Assembly: GCA_038049695.1 (NCBI GenBank)
Contig: CP142452.1
Coordinates: 35,452,501-35,516,500, forward strand
DNA from: Cinnamomum chago
Lineage: Eukaryota; Streptophyta; Magnoliopsida; Laurales; Lauraceae
Direction of reading: 5' to 3'
Length of the DNA stretch: 64,000 nucleotides
Shown: in pieces, positions 35,701-47,440 of the stretch
Numbering within the stretch: position 1 is the stretch's first letter
How the letters are laid out: each line of letters starts with the position of its first letter
Notes under the pieces: generated by a model
Told to the model about the DNA's origin: nothing
Database searches by the model: none
What the model saw: the letters and a program-made list of their open reading frames with translations, nothing else
Translations under genes and position numbers: made by a program

Positions 35701-37499
35701 ACCCTAGGATATAACCCTTAGACTCCCAAAGATGGTCAATTTAAAAACGTGTTTAGGGTCCACCAATTGACACAAATCATAGTTTAATTTAAGGCCACAA
35801 CATGGTTACCCATCTATCCTTCATTCTATGGCTGGTTGGTAATGATTCCAAACAAGTCCAGTCACCAATACATTAAACTAGTAAAACAGTCCATGATTTT
35901 GGGCCAATTTAAAACATGTTCATGGTCCACTAATTGAGGCAAATCACAGTACATTTAAGGACACAAATCAAGGTTAAAAGACCCTTAAAAATCTGGACCA
36001 TATATGAAGCAGAAGTGGGCTGAAACCCATCCAAAAGGGCCCAAAGATTTCAGCAGAAATCTGCTGGACAACTAGGACTGCAGAGTGCAGTTTGTTGGTC
36101 CTTCTCTCCCCCAATTCCAGCCACTTCCTTGGGACATTTGGGCACTATTTAGAGGGGATTTCTGAGGGAGAAAAACAGCTGAAACTCATGCTAATTGGGC
36201 ACCAAATTCAGTCACATGAGCAGCTATAACTGAGAAGAAAAAAAATCAGATATGAAGCTAGATAAAACATGTAGTATAACTTCGACAATTTCAGACCATT
36301 AACATGCACATCAAATTACTCAAATCAGTCACTTGCCGTAGTCTTCAAATGGTCCCAAAACACTCTCTCAGCTGTTGGAACACTCAGCTACAAAAGCCCC
36401 AAAATCTCATCTTAGAATACCCATAAAAGCGAAAATGAGAAGGAATGAAAATGGGGGCTTGCATGTTGGATAGTGGGGCATAAAAGGGCTATAAATTTGA
36501 ATTATGGAAGAGAGAAAGTGATTGCCTACCTGTAGGTGGTCCAACCAGCAAGGAATAACTAAATAGGGGGCTGCCTAGCTTCGTTTTGCATAAAAATGGC
36601 ATTTAGAGAGAGCTTGGAAGGTGGGGAAGAAGATAGCATACTTAGCCTTCCAAATGTTAAGAGAATGGTAAGGATTTGAGAGAGAAATGAGTAAGGGAAG
36701 AAGAGGAAGGAGCTCAGCTGAAGCTCAACTGAGTCTGCTACTGCACGTTGGAAAAAAAATGAGGAAGAAAGAGGGTGGGCAGCTTATATACAAGTAGGCC
36801 TGTCAATGGGCCGGGCCTGGGCTTGGGTTGTCCAATCCTGTCCCGAAAATAGGACGGGCCTACTAGGTGTTGTCTAATCTCGGACCTAAATTGAACGGGC
36901 CTACATCAAATCCCGTCTCGTACGAGCCCGGGCTGGGACAGTGCCGGGCCTGGGCTTAGCCCGATCTTGGACAGAAGCAAAACATTCTCTAATTATTCAT
37001 ATCGTCAATAAACACCTGGTGTGAACCGGACTTTAAACTCTCCTTCTTTTTTCCGGGTTCGGGACCGGCAATGCAATGCAACAAGCAACATGGCGGAGTT
37101 AATTTTTTTTTTGCCGGTGATAGTAGAAAATCAATAGAAATGAATGAATATCCTATAGGCTATATGGGTCAAGTAATGTAGGAATGGTTAAAACCTTTTT
37201 TTTTTTTTCCGGTGAAAGTAGAAATTCAGAAAATCAATAGAAATGAATGAGAATGAGAATGCTATATGAGTCAAGTTAAAGTAATGTGGGATCGGTTAAA
37301 AACTTCTTCTTTTTTTTTTTTTCGGCCGGTGAAAGTAGAAAATCAATAAAATGAATGGGAATGAATATCCTATATGGGTCAAGTAAAGTAAAAAATAAAT
37401 CAATAGAAATTATTTTTCTTTTAATATGTCTAAAACATCAGTTAGTGCATTCCCATCATTGTCTAAATCACCATAACTAAACCAATCTTGGGCACAAAC

Positions 37500-40456
37500 T
37501 GTAAGACCCCGTCCCGAGTGACATCGATTAGCATTAATTAAGTTGTATTTTAGTTCTAAGCGTGTTTAGTGTGTTTTGGTTAAGTTGAGATTAGAATAGC
37601 TTTTGATATAGTTTTGAGGAATTTTGAGTGCCTTTGTGACTAGTGGGGCCCTTTGGGTGTTCCTTTATGACTTTTCGTTTACTTGGGGGATTATTTGAGA
37701 TTATTGTGTTTATTGTTTTAATCCCGTTTTACTTGTCTCGTTAATCTCTATAACTTTTATGTTGATCCCGTGCCTATTCGAGACCCCAAAACCTGACTTT
37801 CCTAGCATTGAGGGCAAAACAGTCATTTTACATTAAATCTGTACCCAAAATTTGGTATCCCCGAAACCTGCGAAACATATACTTTTTGGAAACTAGATAT
37901 TTCGACGATTACTTTTCTCTTCTTCGTCGAATTCGTTCGAAGCCCCGATAAACATGATTTCAGCCCACAAAGAATTTAGTGGTGGGACCCAACTCCATTT
38001 TTTATATAAAGAGAACTATCTCCTTCCCTTTCCCCTTTCCTAGCTCAACTCCAACCTCCCAAACTAGGGTTTTCCTTTCTTTCTTCTTCTCTTGCTTTTC
38101 CACCACCACATCCACCACCAACCTTGCACAAATTGGGGAATAGAGATCATCATCTTCTTCCTCACTTCCATAGCTCTCTCTTGACACCATTGCTGGAGAA
38201 AACCTCCCATTCCAAGATTCTCTTTGAGCTCACCTTGCCCATTTGGAGAACCTATAAGTAAGCAATCCTCCCTATCTCTTAGATTTGTTTTTCTTTGACC
38301 TTGAAGTGGTTCCATTTTCATTATTGTAAGGTTCCTCTTTCTATTTCTTGTTTTGACCCATTTAGGGTTTGTTTTGGGGATTTTTGTTCATAGCTTGGAT
38401 CCTTGGATTGGAGGAGTGTCTAGAGCTTCTTATTGATTAGCTTGGACCTAAGGCAAGTGGATGATTCATTATTTGAGCATTAAATGATTTTATAAGAAAT
38501 GTGGTTGATTTTATTATTTTTCCCATACATACTTATTTATTGCATTGACTTGAAATAAATGCTCATGAAAGAGCCTTGATAGTGCATTTATTGTCATAGA
38601 AATGTATTGGTTCATGGCATTCAATTTTCTCTTGTTCTATCTCAAATGTACTCTTGTGTGTAGTGGTTTCATTTCCTTCTTTTTTTGTATGTGGATGTGA
38701 TATTGTTAGAGGAGGATGGAATGGATGTTGTAGGAGATTTAATGTTGATTTGGATGGAGTTTTGAACTCCTCATTTGGTGTATTCAAAGGGCTAAAAAGA
38801 GGTTGTAGAAGGAGGAGAAAGAGAGGAGAAGAACTGTCCTGGAATCAGTTTCTGGACACTTTGCTCGAGTGAACTTGACAGGTTGCTCGAGCGAAGTGTC
38901 CAGAAAAGGGTTCGTGCCATTCCAGTGGACAGTTCGCTCGAGCAGACCCCTTTGTCGCTCGAGGGAACCCTCAGAACTCCTTCCAGAGAGCGGTTAGTTC
39001 GAGTGAAATGAACTTTCGCTCAAGCCAACCTGATGCTGGATGAATTCGCTCGAGCAACCTCAACTTCGCTCGAGCGAACCCACCCAGATAACCATTCCAG
39101 AGAGCTCACCGCTCGAGCGAACCTTTAGTACGCTCGAGCGATGTGTACTGTTCACCTGGGGTTATTTTTGGAGCATGAATGAAATGTTTAAATGATTGAG
39201 AAAGGTTTGTTGGGAGCCCTATTGTAATGAGAAGAACTGTTCTTATGATTTGACATCTGTTTGAGAAAGAAACCACATCATGAAGATTTCATTTGAAGTT
39301 GTAAAAATCCTAAGGTGTATAAGGAGCCCGGAATACCCCAAACTCAAAGAGTACCAAGTTGTTATCAAATCGACATACGGGACCCCTATTCACCTTAAAC
39401 AAATCTTGAACCCCGATACTTGTCTTGAGATTTCAAAAGTTCAATTGTACTTCATTATTTCCGAATTTCTGATGCATTCCTGAAAATACTGAAATTGCAA
39501 TTGTAGCATTTTACTAGTCCCGATATGCATTGCTCGATGTGAAATGATAGTTGTGCCTTTGAGCACCCCTGTCCCGCTTGTTTACGTACTTGCACTTAAC
39601 GTATTTCATAAATGTTTTGATTTTGTCATTTGACCTATGAGTCGGCACCACTAAGCTTGGATAACCCTGTTGGTCTGATCCACCGACTTGGAGATCCCCC
39701 TCTTGTCCTGCCAGCTGTAGTTTGGATCCTGCTACCAGGTTATTAGCGTGGTCTTGTCCCGATACCTCGAATTGCTACCGTAGTTCTCAATGCCCGACTT
39801 TGTATTTGAATAAATGATTTATCTTTTTATGGAAATTGTTATTTAAACAGGTTTAAATGCTTTTGAAGGTAAATTCATTTATTGTTATATTGTCATGTCT
39901 TTTCACCCATTTGCCAAACCGTCGTGTTTGACCCACTCTTTGGTACTCAGGTCCGGACATTGTCTATCCTGAGGCGGAGCTTGAGGACGCGGTCAGTGAA
40001 CCGCAATGCCTAGTTGAGTGGCATGCTGATGACGTCGTTTAGACACTTGATTGCTATGAGAGACGTAACATTTTGGGAAACGTTTAACCATTCTTTGGGA
40101 ATTGGTATTTTGTTTTTATTGGCCTTTGTTGGCCTCTAGTTTTTGGAAAATGTAATTAAATGATCTTTTGTATAAACTTTAACTGTTCTTTTGGGAAAGC
40201 ACTAATGATCATTGCTCATTCTGATACTTGGTTTATATATATGATTTTATCTTGTGATTAGAATTGAATGTTTGATTTGCTACACGCTTCCACACTTAAC
40301 AAAAATGTATTATGTTGTTGTGATCTCCTCACCGCGGACACCTGTGGAAAATTAAATAAATCAATGTGTACACTTAACACCTTGTCATCCTAAATTACGT
40401 GGCACATTGGTCCCGATCCCGGATTAGTTCGATGGACCCGGTCCGGGGTCGCGACA
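37500..40456 (+). mobile_element. Gypsy solo LTR, family A copy 3
   Basis: TGTAAGACCCCGTCCCG to GGTCGCGACA, 2957 bases, with perfect duplication CAAAC (37495-37499, 40457-40461). It has a perfect dyad TTCGACGA (37901)...TCGTCGAA (37924), a TATATAAA box at 38003-38010, a donor-like site near 38258, and a cassette of about ten CGCTCGAGCGA-type palindromes (38860-39152). Confidence 0.95.
38003..38010 (+). promoter_or_regulatory. TATA box of family A LTR copy 3
   Basis: TATATAAA lies about 70 bases downstream of the conserved dyad block and upstream of a CT-rich leader, the usual LTR promoter layout. Confidence 0.6.
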
Positions 40457-41739
40457 CAAACTAATGCTTCTACCGTATTTGGTTTCAAAGAAGTCCTATG
40501 TGGGTCAAATACTCTCCCTTCGGTGCTAAATGCTGACTCTGAAGCAACGATAGAAATTGGAATAGCTAAAATAGCACAAGCCATTTGAGATAAAATAGGA
40601 TACTTAGTTGAATTTAATTCCCACCATTGTAATATATAAATAATAATTATTAAATGACTTTGCAGTGGGCCGGGCCGGGCCTGAACGGGCTGGGTTGTTT
40701 TTGCCCAGTCTCAGTCCCATGTTGGCCGGGCTTTAAAATGTATTGTCCAAGCTCAGCCCATTGGGCTCAAATTTTTTTAAAAGCCTTGTATTTTCGGGTT
40801 TGGGACGGGCCGGGCCAGGCTTTTTACCAGTTTCAATGCGTCCCATTGACAGGCCTATATACAAGGTCATGAGTAGGGCCCACAACTAATAGTTCTTCAT
40901 AGGCTTGAAACTGGGCTTTCTAGGCCTCGGATGGACTCAACAAAGAATACTAAAATGATCCTCATAAAATCTGGTTTTCAAAAAGTATACTTTTGACATG
41001 GTTCTAAAACTTTGAAATTTGGGCTCAGATTTAAATGTGAAAAGGCTGTCTTGCCCCTAGGGCTGAAAAACTGATTTTCTGGGCTTCTAACGGGGTCAGT
41101 GTAAATATAAAAGTTGTTGGGGACTAATTTGACCTTTCAAAAGGAACCAAAATTGAAAATTTTCAAAATCAAGAATAATCCCCCCACGTTAACATGTGCA
41201 ACCCAAGGCATCCCTGGGCTGCCAGACTAGGTCCAATGGGTCTCAAAAATTCCCCAAAGCTATAGACAACTATTCTAATCCACAAACCAACTTGATTACA
41301 CTCAAATCTCACTTAGAGAACTAACCCACGACTAAAAACACAGTAATCGAGAAAATTAGGGGTCGGGGCGTTACAAGAGCTAACGAATCATCTTAAAATG
41401 ATTCCAGGAGGCTCCCTGTCAAATTTCAGATCAATCAGACATTGTTTGATCTACATTAAAGCACGACGACTTTCATGCAACAAAATCAAGTCAACTGGCG
41501 ACAGGACCTCAAATAGCTTCAAAACTAAAACGAAAGTCGGTAGTTGGTCTTATTTCTTGCCCATGAAGCTTTACCTCGGGTTTCAGGTCATTCCAACATT
41601 GTTTGATCAAGTTTTGGCTTCTGGTTGTAAACCAGCACCCTTGGGCGATAAAGTATTCAGCTTTCCTAGAAAATCAGGAGGTTCTCAATGTACAAACTAT
41701 GTAAACTCTTCACCCTAAAAAAGAAAGCTGAAAGAAAGA

Positions 41740-41981
41740 TCATAGGTAAGCAACTTGAACTCTATGATGCCTTCAAAGAGAGTAGAGAAAAAATACCCAT
41801 TCGATGAAGATATCGAAGAAATCTCTAAGGCTTTCGTGGAAAATGGCATACTCACCTTGCTTGACCCTAAAAGACCGAGAGATGTTGCCAAAACCAACTA
41901 TCCTTGGTATTGTTCATATCACCAAATGGTCTCGTATCCTCTCAATCAATGATTCATTGTGAGAGAAGAGATCAATAATGA
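41740..41981 (+). pseudogene. gag: Tat element X gag C-terminal fragment
   Basis: The frame reads RVEKKYPFDEDIEEISKAF then LDPKRPRDVAKTNYPWYCSYHQMVSYPL, the KRP..V...YC.YH..ISH zinc-binding region found at the gag/protease border of plant Tat-type gypsy elements. RVEKKYPF is also present at 62230 in the second Tat element. The fragment is cut at 41981 by the chromovirus 5' LTR. About 145 bases of it (41838-41981) are repeated after the chromovirus at 51786-51936. Confidence 0.8.
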
Positions 41982-44046
41982 TGTTAGACCCTGACCCAGA
42001 CTAATTCGATTAGTGTGCGATTAGTTTGTGTTTAGTCCTAAGTGGGTTTAGTTGTCGTTGGGTTAGAAATAATTAGTTTTAGTCTTGGACATAGCTTTGG
42101 GAATTTTGAGAACGTTTAGTATTAGTCAGACATGCTCAAGAAGGCCTGAGTGCACGTGTAAGCTTGGGAGGATCGTATCGGTTTCCATTTATAATTGTGA
42201 TTTTGATTTCATTTGTATGATTTTACTATGTGTTACAACTTTCATTTTCAGCCCATTCATGTTTGAAGCCCAAAAACCCAAGTTTTGGCCCAAAAAGGGT
42301 AAAGTTGTCTTTTATACACAAATCTGAACACAAATTTTGAAATCTTAAAACCATGTCAAAAATATACTTTTTGGAAACTAGATATTTCGAGGATCATTTT
42401 ATCCTTCTTCGTCGAGCTCATTCGAGGCCCGCAAGATCATGTTTTCATTGATGCAAGATTTGGCCATTGGGGCCCATTTGCTAAGGTTTTAAGTCAACTC
42501 TTTCTCTCTTTCATTCTCAAACCCTAACCCTAGAGCAGCCAAGAGGAGAAACCTTTTTTCTCCACTTTATTTCTCTTGAATGATCAACCTAGAAGATTCC
42601 AAATGGAACTCCAAGACCATCATCTTCTTCCTTTCATCCTAAGCTTTCCATTGATACAAGTTTCTTGAAGTTTCTAGTTGGGCAAGATCTCCATTTTCTT
42701 CCTTCTCTCTTGTTTGGCCTTTTCTAGGTAAGAGCTCCAACCCATCTCTTTAATGGAGCCTTTTTGGTTCCTAAAGATCTTGTTTTTCATATTGCAAACC
42801 CTTTTGTGAAAATGAGTTCCTTGTTTTCAAGATTGAGTGAGTTTTGTTTGGTTTTCATGGGTTTTGCAGTCTTTCAATTAGCTTGAGTGGAAGTGTTTGG
42901 AGAAAGTTTGGGACATCTTGGACTAAGGCAAGTAACCAATTTAGGATGGATGATAGCATGTGTGCTTTGATTTGTTTTCTTTTCATTCTTCTCATTTCAT
43001 TGGAAAATTTTGTCCTGAATGGAAAATTTGGGGATTTTGTGTTAGATTGGAGAATGTGAATGTAATGTCTCAATTTGTGCTATGAAATGTGTGTTTTACC
43101 CCTTGGAGAGCATGTAGGCTCATGGAAGTGTAGGTTGAATGAGAAACAAGAAGAAGGGAAAAAGAAATGTAAAAATTTGAATTTGAAATGCACTTCCCGT
43201 GCAGTTTCGGTCAACCGCTGGTCAGTTGGCGGCTAGCCGAACTCCCCATTTCGGCTTACCGCGAGCTGACCGAGCTCTGCGGTTCCATGGCCGGAATCCC
43301 CGTATATGTGGGAATCGTGTCGTGATTATATTATGTATATCGTGCTTGTCGTGCATGCTTGCTCTTTTCATTATAAATGATAGAGAAAGGATGGGCTCAT
43401 TGTGGAATGTAACTATTCATGATATTATAAGTATTCATGTCAGTTTTGCTCGTATTTTGAAATGTACTTTAGTCATGTAACCGTTTACAATTTAGCAAAA
43501 AGTCTTTATATGTTTCCTTAAACATTTACTACTTATATGCTCATGCCTAAATTGATTACCTGCCAAACCGTTGTGTTTGACCCTTGTATGTTGGTGCCCA
43601 TGTGCAGGTGACGTTGCCTTTGAGGAGGATCGTCCGGAGGAGGCTCTTGAGCCACCCCCAGTCAGAGAGTGGCAACCCGACGATGTCAATTAGACGTCGG
43701 GCGGGTTCTTGAGTTTCGCTTCATTTTGTCATTGAGTTCTTTTATTATTTTGAGAATTGTATTGGCCTCTGTTGGCCTCTTATGGGATGTAACTAAACTT
43801 AACTTACTTTTGTGTTAGTCTCATAACTTGAATTATGATGGGATGCCATGTTAACTCCTTTCTTTTGATATTATGTCTTGATATTATTTGTCATAGCACT
43901 TAAAAATTTATTGGTGCTTATCTTGATGTGATTTGTTACACGCTTCCGCAAACTTGATCATGTGAGACAGATTTCGCGTGTCTCGGGAATCCTCACCGCG
44001 GGAACCTGTGGGAAAACAAACAAAACTATCGTAGCGGGCCGCGACA
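41982..44046 (+). repeat. Chromovirus 5' LTR with internal deletion
   Basis: TGTTAGACCC to GCCGCGACA, 2065 bases, about 0.8 kb shorter than the 3' LTR. The missing part lies between about 43287 and 43290 and corresponds to about 50207-51005 of the 3' LTR. Most of the palindrome cassette is lost. A donor-like TAGGTAAGAGCTCC is at 42725. Confidence 0.9.
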
Positions 44047-44050
44047 GGAC

Positions 44051-44064
44051 TGGTATCAAAGTGG
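44051..44064 (+). other. Primer binding site of the chromovirus
   Basis: TGGTATCAAAGTGG starts 4 bases after the LTR. It resembles the initiator tRNA-Met site TGGTATCAGAGC with mismatches. Confidence 0.65.
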
Positions 44065-44207
44065 GACATGTTTCAGGCGCTTAAAAGAAACTACAAAGGT
44101 CTTAGGAATGTGATGAGGATTCGTGAGTTCGATAGATTCGTTGGTATAGGACCTTAGAAACCCTTATACCATGTTTATTGTGTACTAACACCTTGTTTTA
44201 CAACATC

Positions 44208-45960
44208 ATGTCTCCAAGGAAATTTCCGAACAATAATGCTTCAGGCAGTAATCAGAACGAGTCAGACACGACTAATACGCCAACCGCTACACAATTTCAA
44301 GAACTCATGCAAACTATGATAGAACAACAAAGGCAGGCAAATGAGACTCAAGCCAAATTTCGAGAAGAGCTAGCAAAGAAGGATGAAGAAATGACTCAAG
44401 TCCAGAGGCAACTCTTGAAAGTTCTTCATAACAGGAATCTAGCTCCACAACCTCAGCCTTTGGGTCCACAGATTGTTATCCATAATAGGGATCATGACCC
44501 TAATGCGCTATTTGAGAAGTTCAGGAAGAGAGCACCGAAGGAATTTTCCGGCAATGAGGACCCGTTAGTTGCAGATGACTGGGTAGCTAATACCGAGAAA
44601 ATCTTTGATGTCTTTAAGTGCACGGGGAGACAGAAGGTCAACCTCACAACTTCACTATTCTTTGGGCCTGCTGATCGGTGGTGGCAAACGGTTAAGGACC
44701 CATACATGGTAATGGCTAACGAAGATGCGTGGGCAGCGTTCAAGATACAATTCCAGGATAAGTACATTCCCTCCCATGTTAAGAGACAGAAGGCTATCGA
44801 ATTCCAGCAACTCAAGCAAGGCAGCATGACTGTGCTAGACTATGTCACCAAGTTTGAGAGATTGACTAGATATGCTACCGAGTTGATTGACACTGAGCAG
44901 AAGAAGAAAACAAAGTTTTTGGAATGATTGAATCCGATTATCATGAGAGATGCCATAGGAGTAGTTCCACCAGCTACATACGATGAGGCTGTCAAATGGG
45001 CATATAAGTTTGAAGACATTAACAACATGATCATTCAAGACAGGAAACAGCACTACCAGCAGCAGAATAAGAAGCAGCAGCATAACAAGAAACCAAGGCA
45101 AGAACAAAGTCAAGTGAGACAGGGTTGTGGCCACTGTGGCAAGAACCACGAAACTCATGAATGTCGTAAGGCCGCAGGTGCCTATTTATAATGTGGGGCT
45201 ATGAACCATGCAATCAAGGATTGTCCACAACTTCAGAATCAAGGGAACAGAAACCAACAACAGAGACAAGCAGCTCCTCAGAATCAAGCACCAGTTCATA
45301 ATCAGGTTAGACCACCTCAGCAGCAGCAGCAGGCCAGGCCACCAGCACAGAATCAGAATGCTCGTCCTCCACAACAGAACAGACATGGCCAAGGAAGGCA
45401 AAATCAAGCATCGAATAGACTACAGATGCATGGACGTTTATATTATCTCAACCGTGCAGATGCTGAAGCTGCAGGAGACGTGGTGGAAGGTAAGCTTCTT
45501 GTTTGTGGGGTAGAAGCTCAGATTTTATTTGATCCTGGATCCACACATTTGTTTTCATCTCCTAGTTTTGCTAAGATGATTGATGCATCAGATAGTGAAT
45601 TGGATTACATTCTGATAGTAACCACACCAGTAGGGAAACAAGTTGTGTGTAGAACCTATTACCCTAGTTGTACAGTTTTGTTAGGAGATGTTAACTTACC
45701 GGCCAACCTCATTGTTTTGGACATGCATGATTTTGATGTCATCTTAGGCATGGATTGGTTAGAAGCATATCATGCCACCATGGATTGTTTTAGTAAAACC
45801 ATAACATTCAGATTCCAAGGACCACAGGCAGAATTGATATTTCAGGGGAACAAGAGAAAAACTCAGGCAGGGTTTATTTCAGTGTTGAAGGCAAGCAGAT
45901 TAGTACAGAGTGGGTGTCAGGCATTTATTGCGTTTATCACGGAGGTAAATAGTCCCAATA
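44208..45960 (+). pseudogene. gag: Chromovirus gag and protease
   Basis: The ATG at 44208 (MSPRKFPNNN) is preferred to the upstream 44178 start, because the extra residues are not gag-like. Gag has a coiled-coil, Gln-rich N-terminus, the retrotransposon gag core (FSGNEDPLVADDWV, FGPADRWWQTVKD, AFKIQFQDKYIP; about 44540-44780), and a knuckle CGHCGKNHETHEC near 45124; a second knuckle lacks its first Cys. Gln/Asn-rich spacer sequence runs to about 45410. Protease follows with LFDPGSTHLFSSPSF near 45530 and LGMDWLEAYHA near 45750. In-frame stops lie at 44925 and 45189; a one-base shift near 45955 separates protease from RT. Confidence 0.88.
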
Positions 45961-47440
45961 GGTGGAGGATATCCCTATTGTGTGTGAATTTCCGGATGTT
46001 TTTCCAGAAGAAATCCCGGGATTACCACCAACTAAAGAAGTTGAGTTCACAATTGCGCTCCTACCAGGGACGGCTCCGATCTCCATTGCGCCATACAGAA
46101 TGGCTCCAGCAGAAATGGGTGAACTAAAACTCCAATTGCAGGAATAGTTGAGTAAAGGCTTCAATAGGCCAAGTGTTTCACTTTACGGTGCACCGTTGTT
46201 GTTTGTGAAAAAGAAAGATGGAAGTCTGAGAATGTGCATTGACTATAGAAAATTAAACCATGTGACTGTGAAGAATAAGTATCCATTGCCAATGATAGAT
46301 GAATTACTTGATCCACTGCAAGGAGCAGCCTATTTTTCCAAGATAGACCTGAGATCAGGGTACCATTAGTTGAGAGTTAGAGACTCGGATGTTCAGAAAA
46401 CGGCCTTTAGAACAAGATATGGGCACTACGAGTTCTTAGTGATGCCCTTTGGTTTGATGAATGCACCCGCAATATTTATGGCTCTTATGAACAAAGTCTT
46501 TGCACCCTATTTGGATCACTCTAGAGTAGTATTCATTGATGATGTCCTTGTGTATTACAGAGTAAGAAGGAGCATAAAGAACATTTGAGGACAGCGTTGC
46601 AACTTTTGAGGGACAACCAGCTTTATTCAAAACTCAGTGCGAATTCTAGTTAGAGCAAGTTGCTTTTCTAGGTCACATCATCTCCAGAGAAGGTTTAGCA
46701 GTTGATCCAGCCAAGATAGAGGCAGTTGTTAATTGGGTGAGGGCAAGTAGTGGGACAGAAATCAGAAGCTTTTTGGGGTTAGCAGGCTATTACAGAAGAT
46801 TTGTCCAAGGTTTTTCGTCTATTGCAGCACCGTTGACAAAATTGACGAGGAAGAATGTCCCATTTGTTTGGACCGAACAGTGTGAAACAAGTTTTCAAGA
46901 GTTGAAACGAAGGTTAACCACTGCCCCAATTCTTACATTACCATTGGGCAGCGGCGGATTTATTGTTTATACAGATGCTTCGAATGTGGGACTAGGTTGT
47001 GTATTGATGCATGATGGCAATGTGATTGCTTATGGCTCAAGACAGTTGAAGGACCATGAGAAGAACTATGCGACTCATGACTTGGAATTGCTGGCAGCTG
47101 TTTTTGCATTGAAGATGTGGAAACACTATCTCTATGGAGAGAAATTTGAAGTCCATTCGGATCACCGAAGTTTGCAATATTTGTTCTCGTAGAAGGATTT
47201 AAATATGAGACAGAGACGGTGGATGGAGTATATCAAGAATTATGACTTTCCAATCAAGTATCTTTTAGGCAAAGTGAATGTTGTAGCTGATGCATTGAGC
47301 AGAAAATCAGTGGTCATGGTCAGTTTGAGAGGAATTGGTGTCTTACAGCAGTTTGAAGAGTTGGGTGTAGAAGTACAAACCCTGAAACTGGGTGCAATGT
47401 TAGCAAACATGACAATATCAGAACCTACCTTCATCTAGAA
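45961..47440 (+). pseudogene. pol: Chromovirus reverse transcriptase and RNase H
   Basis: RT motifs are [15 protein letters not shown] (about 45985), [17 protein letters not shown] (46208), KIDLRSGYH (46341-46367), [12 protein letters not shown], and the catalytic FIDDVLVY near 46534. A frameshift follows at about 46560, then [20 protein letters not shown] and RNase H ([44 protein letters not shown]). Stops lie at 46147, 46367, 46650, 47192 and 47436, mostly where Gln is expected. Catalytic Asp residues are preserved. Confidence 0.9.

Larger units (their letters stand above)
37409..40638 (-). pseudogene. hAT C-terminal dimerisation domain, split by a solo LTR
   Basis: The minus strand from about 40638 to 40462 reads LQWWELNSTKYPILSQMACA then PISIVASESAFSTEGRVFDP and SLKPNTVEALVC, the classic hAT dimerisation domain. 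The frame resumes across the solo LTR at 37499 with AQDWFSYGDLDNDG and ends at a stop near 37409. The domain is without stops on both sides of the LTR. Upstream, the element joins directly to its 5' end region, so the BED finger and most of the DDE core are deleted. Confidence 0.88.
36795..40857 (-). mobile_element. Mini-hAT element with 8-bp target duplication
   Basis: The terminal inverted repeat TAGGCCTGTCAATGGG is identical at both ends (16 bases), flanked by the 8-base duplication TATACAAG (36787-36794, 40858-40865), diagnostic for hAT. Without the nested solo LTR it is about 1.1 kb. Both GC-rich subterminal regions (GGGCCGGGCC words) and the transposase C-terminus remain. Three ~95-105-base T-tract/GCCGGTGAAAGTAGAAAATC units lie at about 37103-37395. 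It cannot encode a whole transposase and would need one supplied in trans. Confidence 0.93.
33523..41375 (-). mobile_element. Gypsy solo LTR, family B, containing a mini-hAT
   Basis: TGTTGCGCCC to GGCGTTACA with perfect duplication AGAGC (33518-33522, 41376-41380). Net length is about 3.78 kb without the nested hAT. It is related to the LTRs of the chromovirus at 41982 (shared end words and ATACACAACC-type block near 34440). A degenerate cassette with GGTCACCAGGCGGCTAGC words lies at 35095-35235. The stretch 35240-36540 is AT-rich LTR sequence with no gene. Confidence 0.93.
32830..41700 (+). mobile_element. Tat-type gypsy element X: truncated LTR, split by nested insertions
   Basis: After TGTTGA at 32830, words match the LTR at 56424: AAAAATGTCACTTTG, CTTCAAGCATCA, CATTCCGACA, TCAAATTTCAGG. 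The LTR is interrupted at 33522 by a gypsy solo LTR and continues at 41381-41695. It then jumps directly to the C-terminal part of gag, so the rest of the LTR, leader and most of gag are deleted. Orientation is plus. Confidence 0.7.

Noticed and set aside
45525-45545. Chromovirus protease motif DPGSTH as a loss of function
   Set aside because: DPG in place of DSG is met in other plant gypsy elements, so it is not clear damage.
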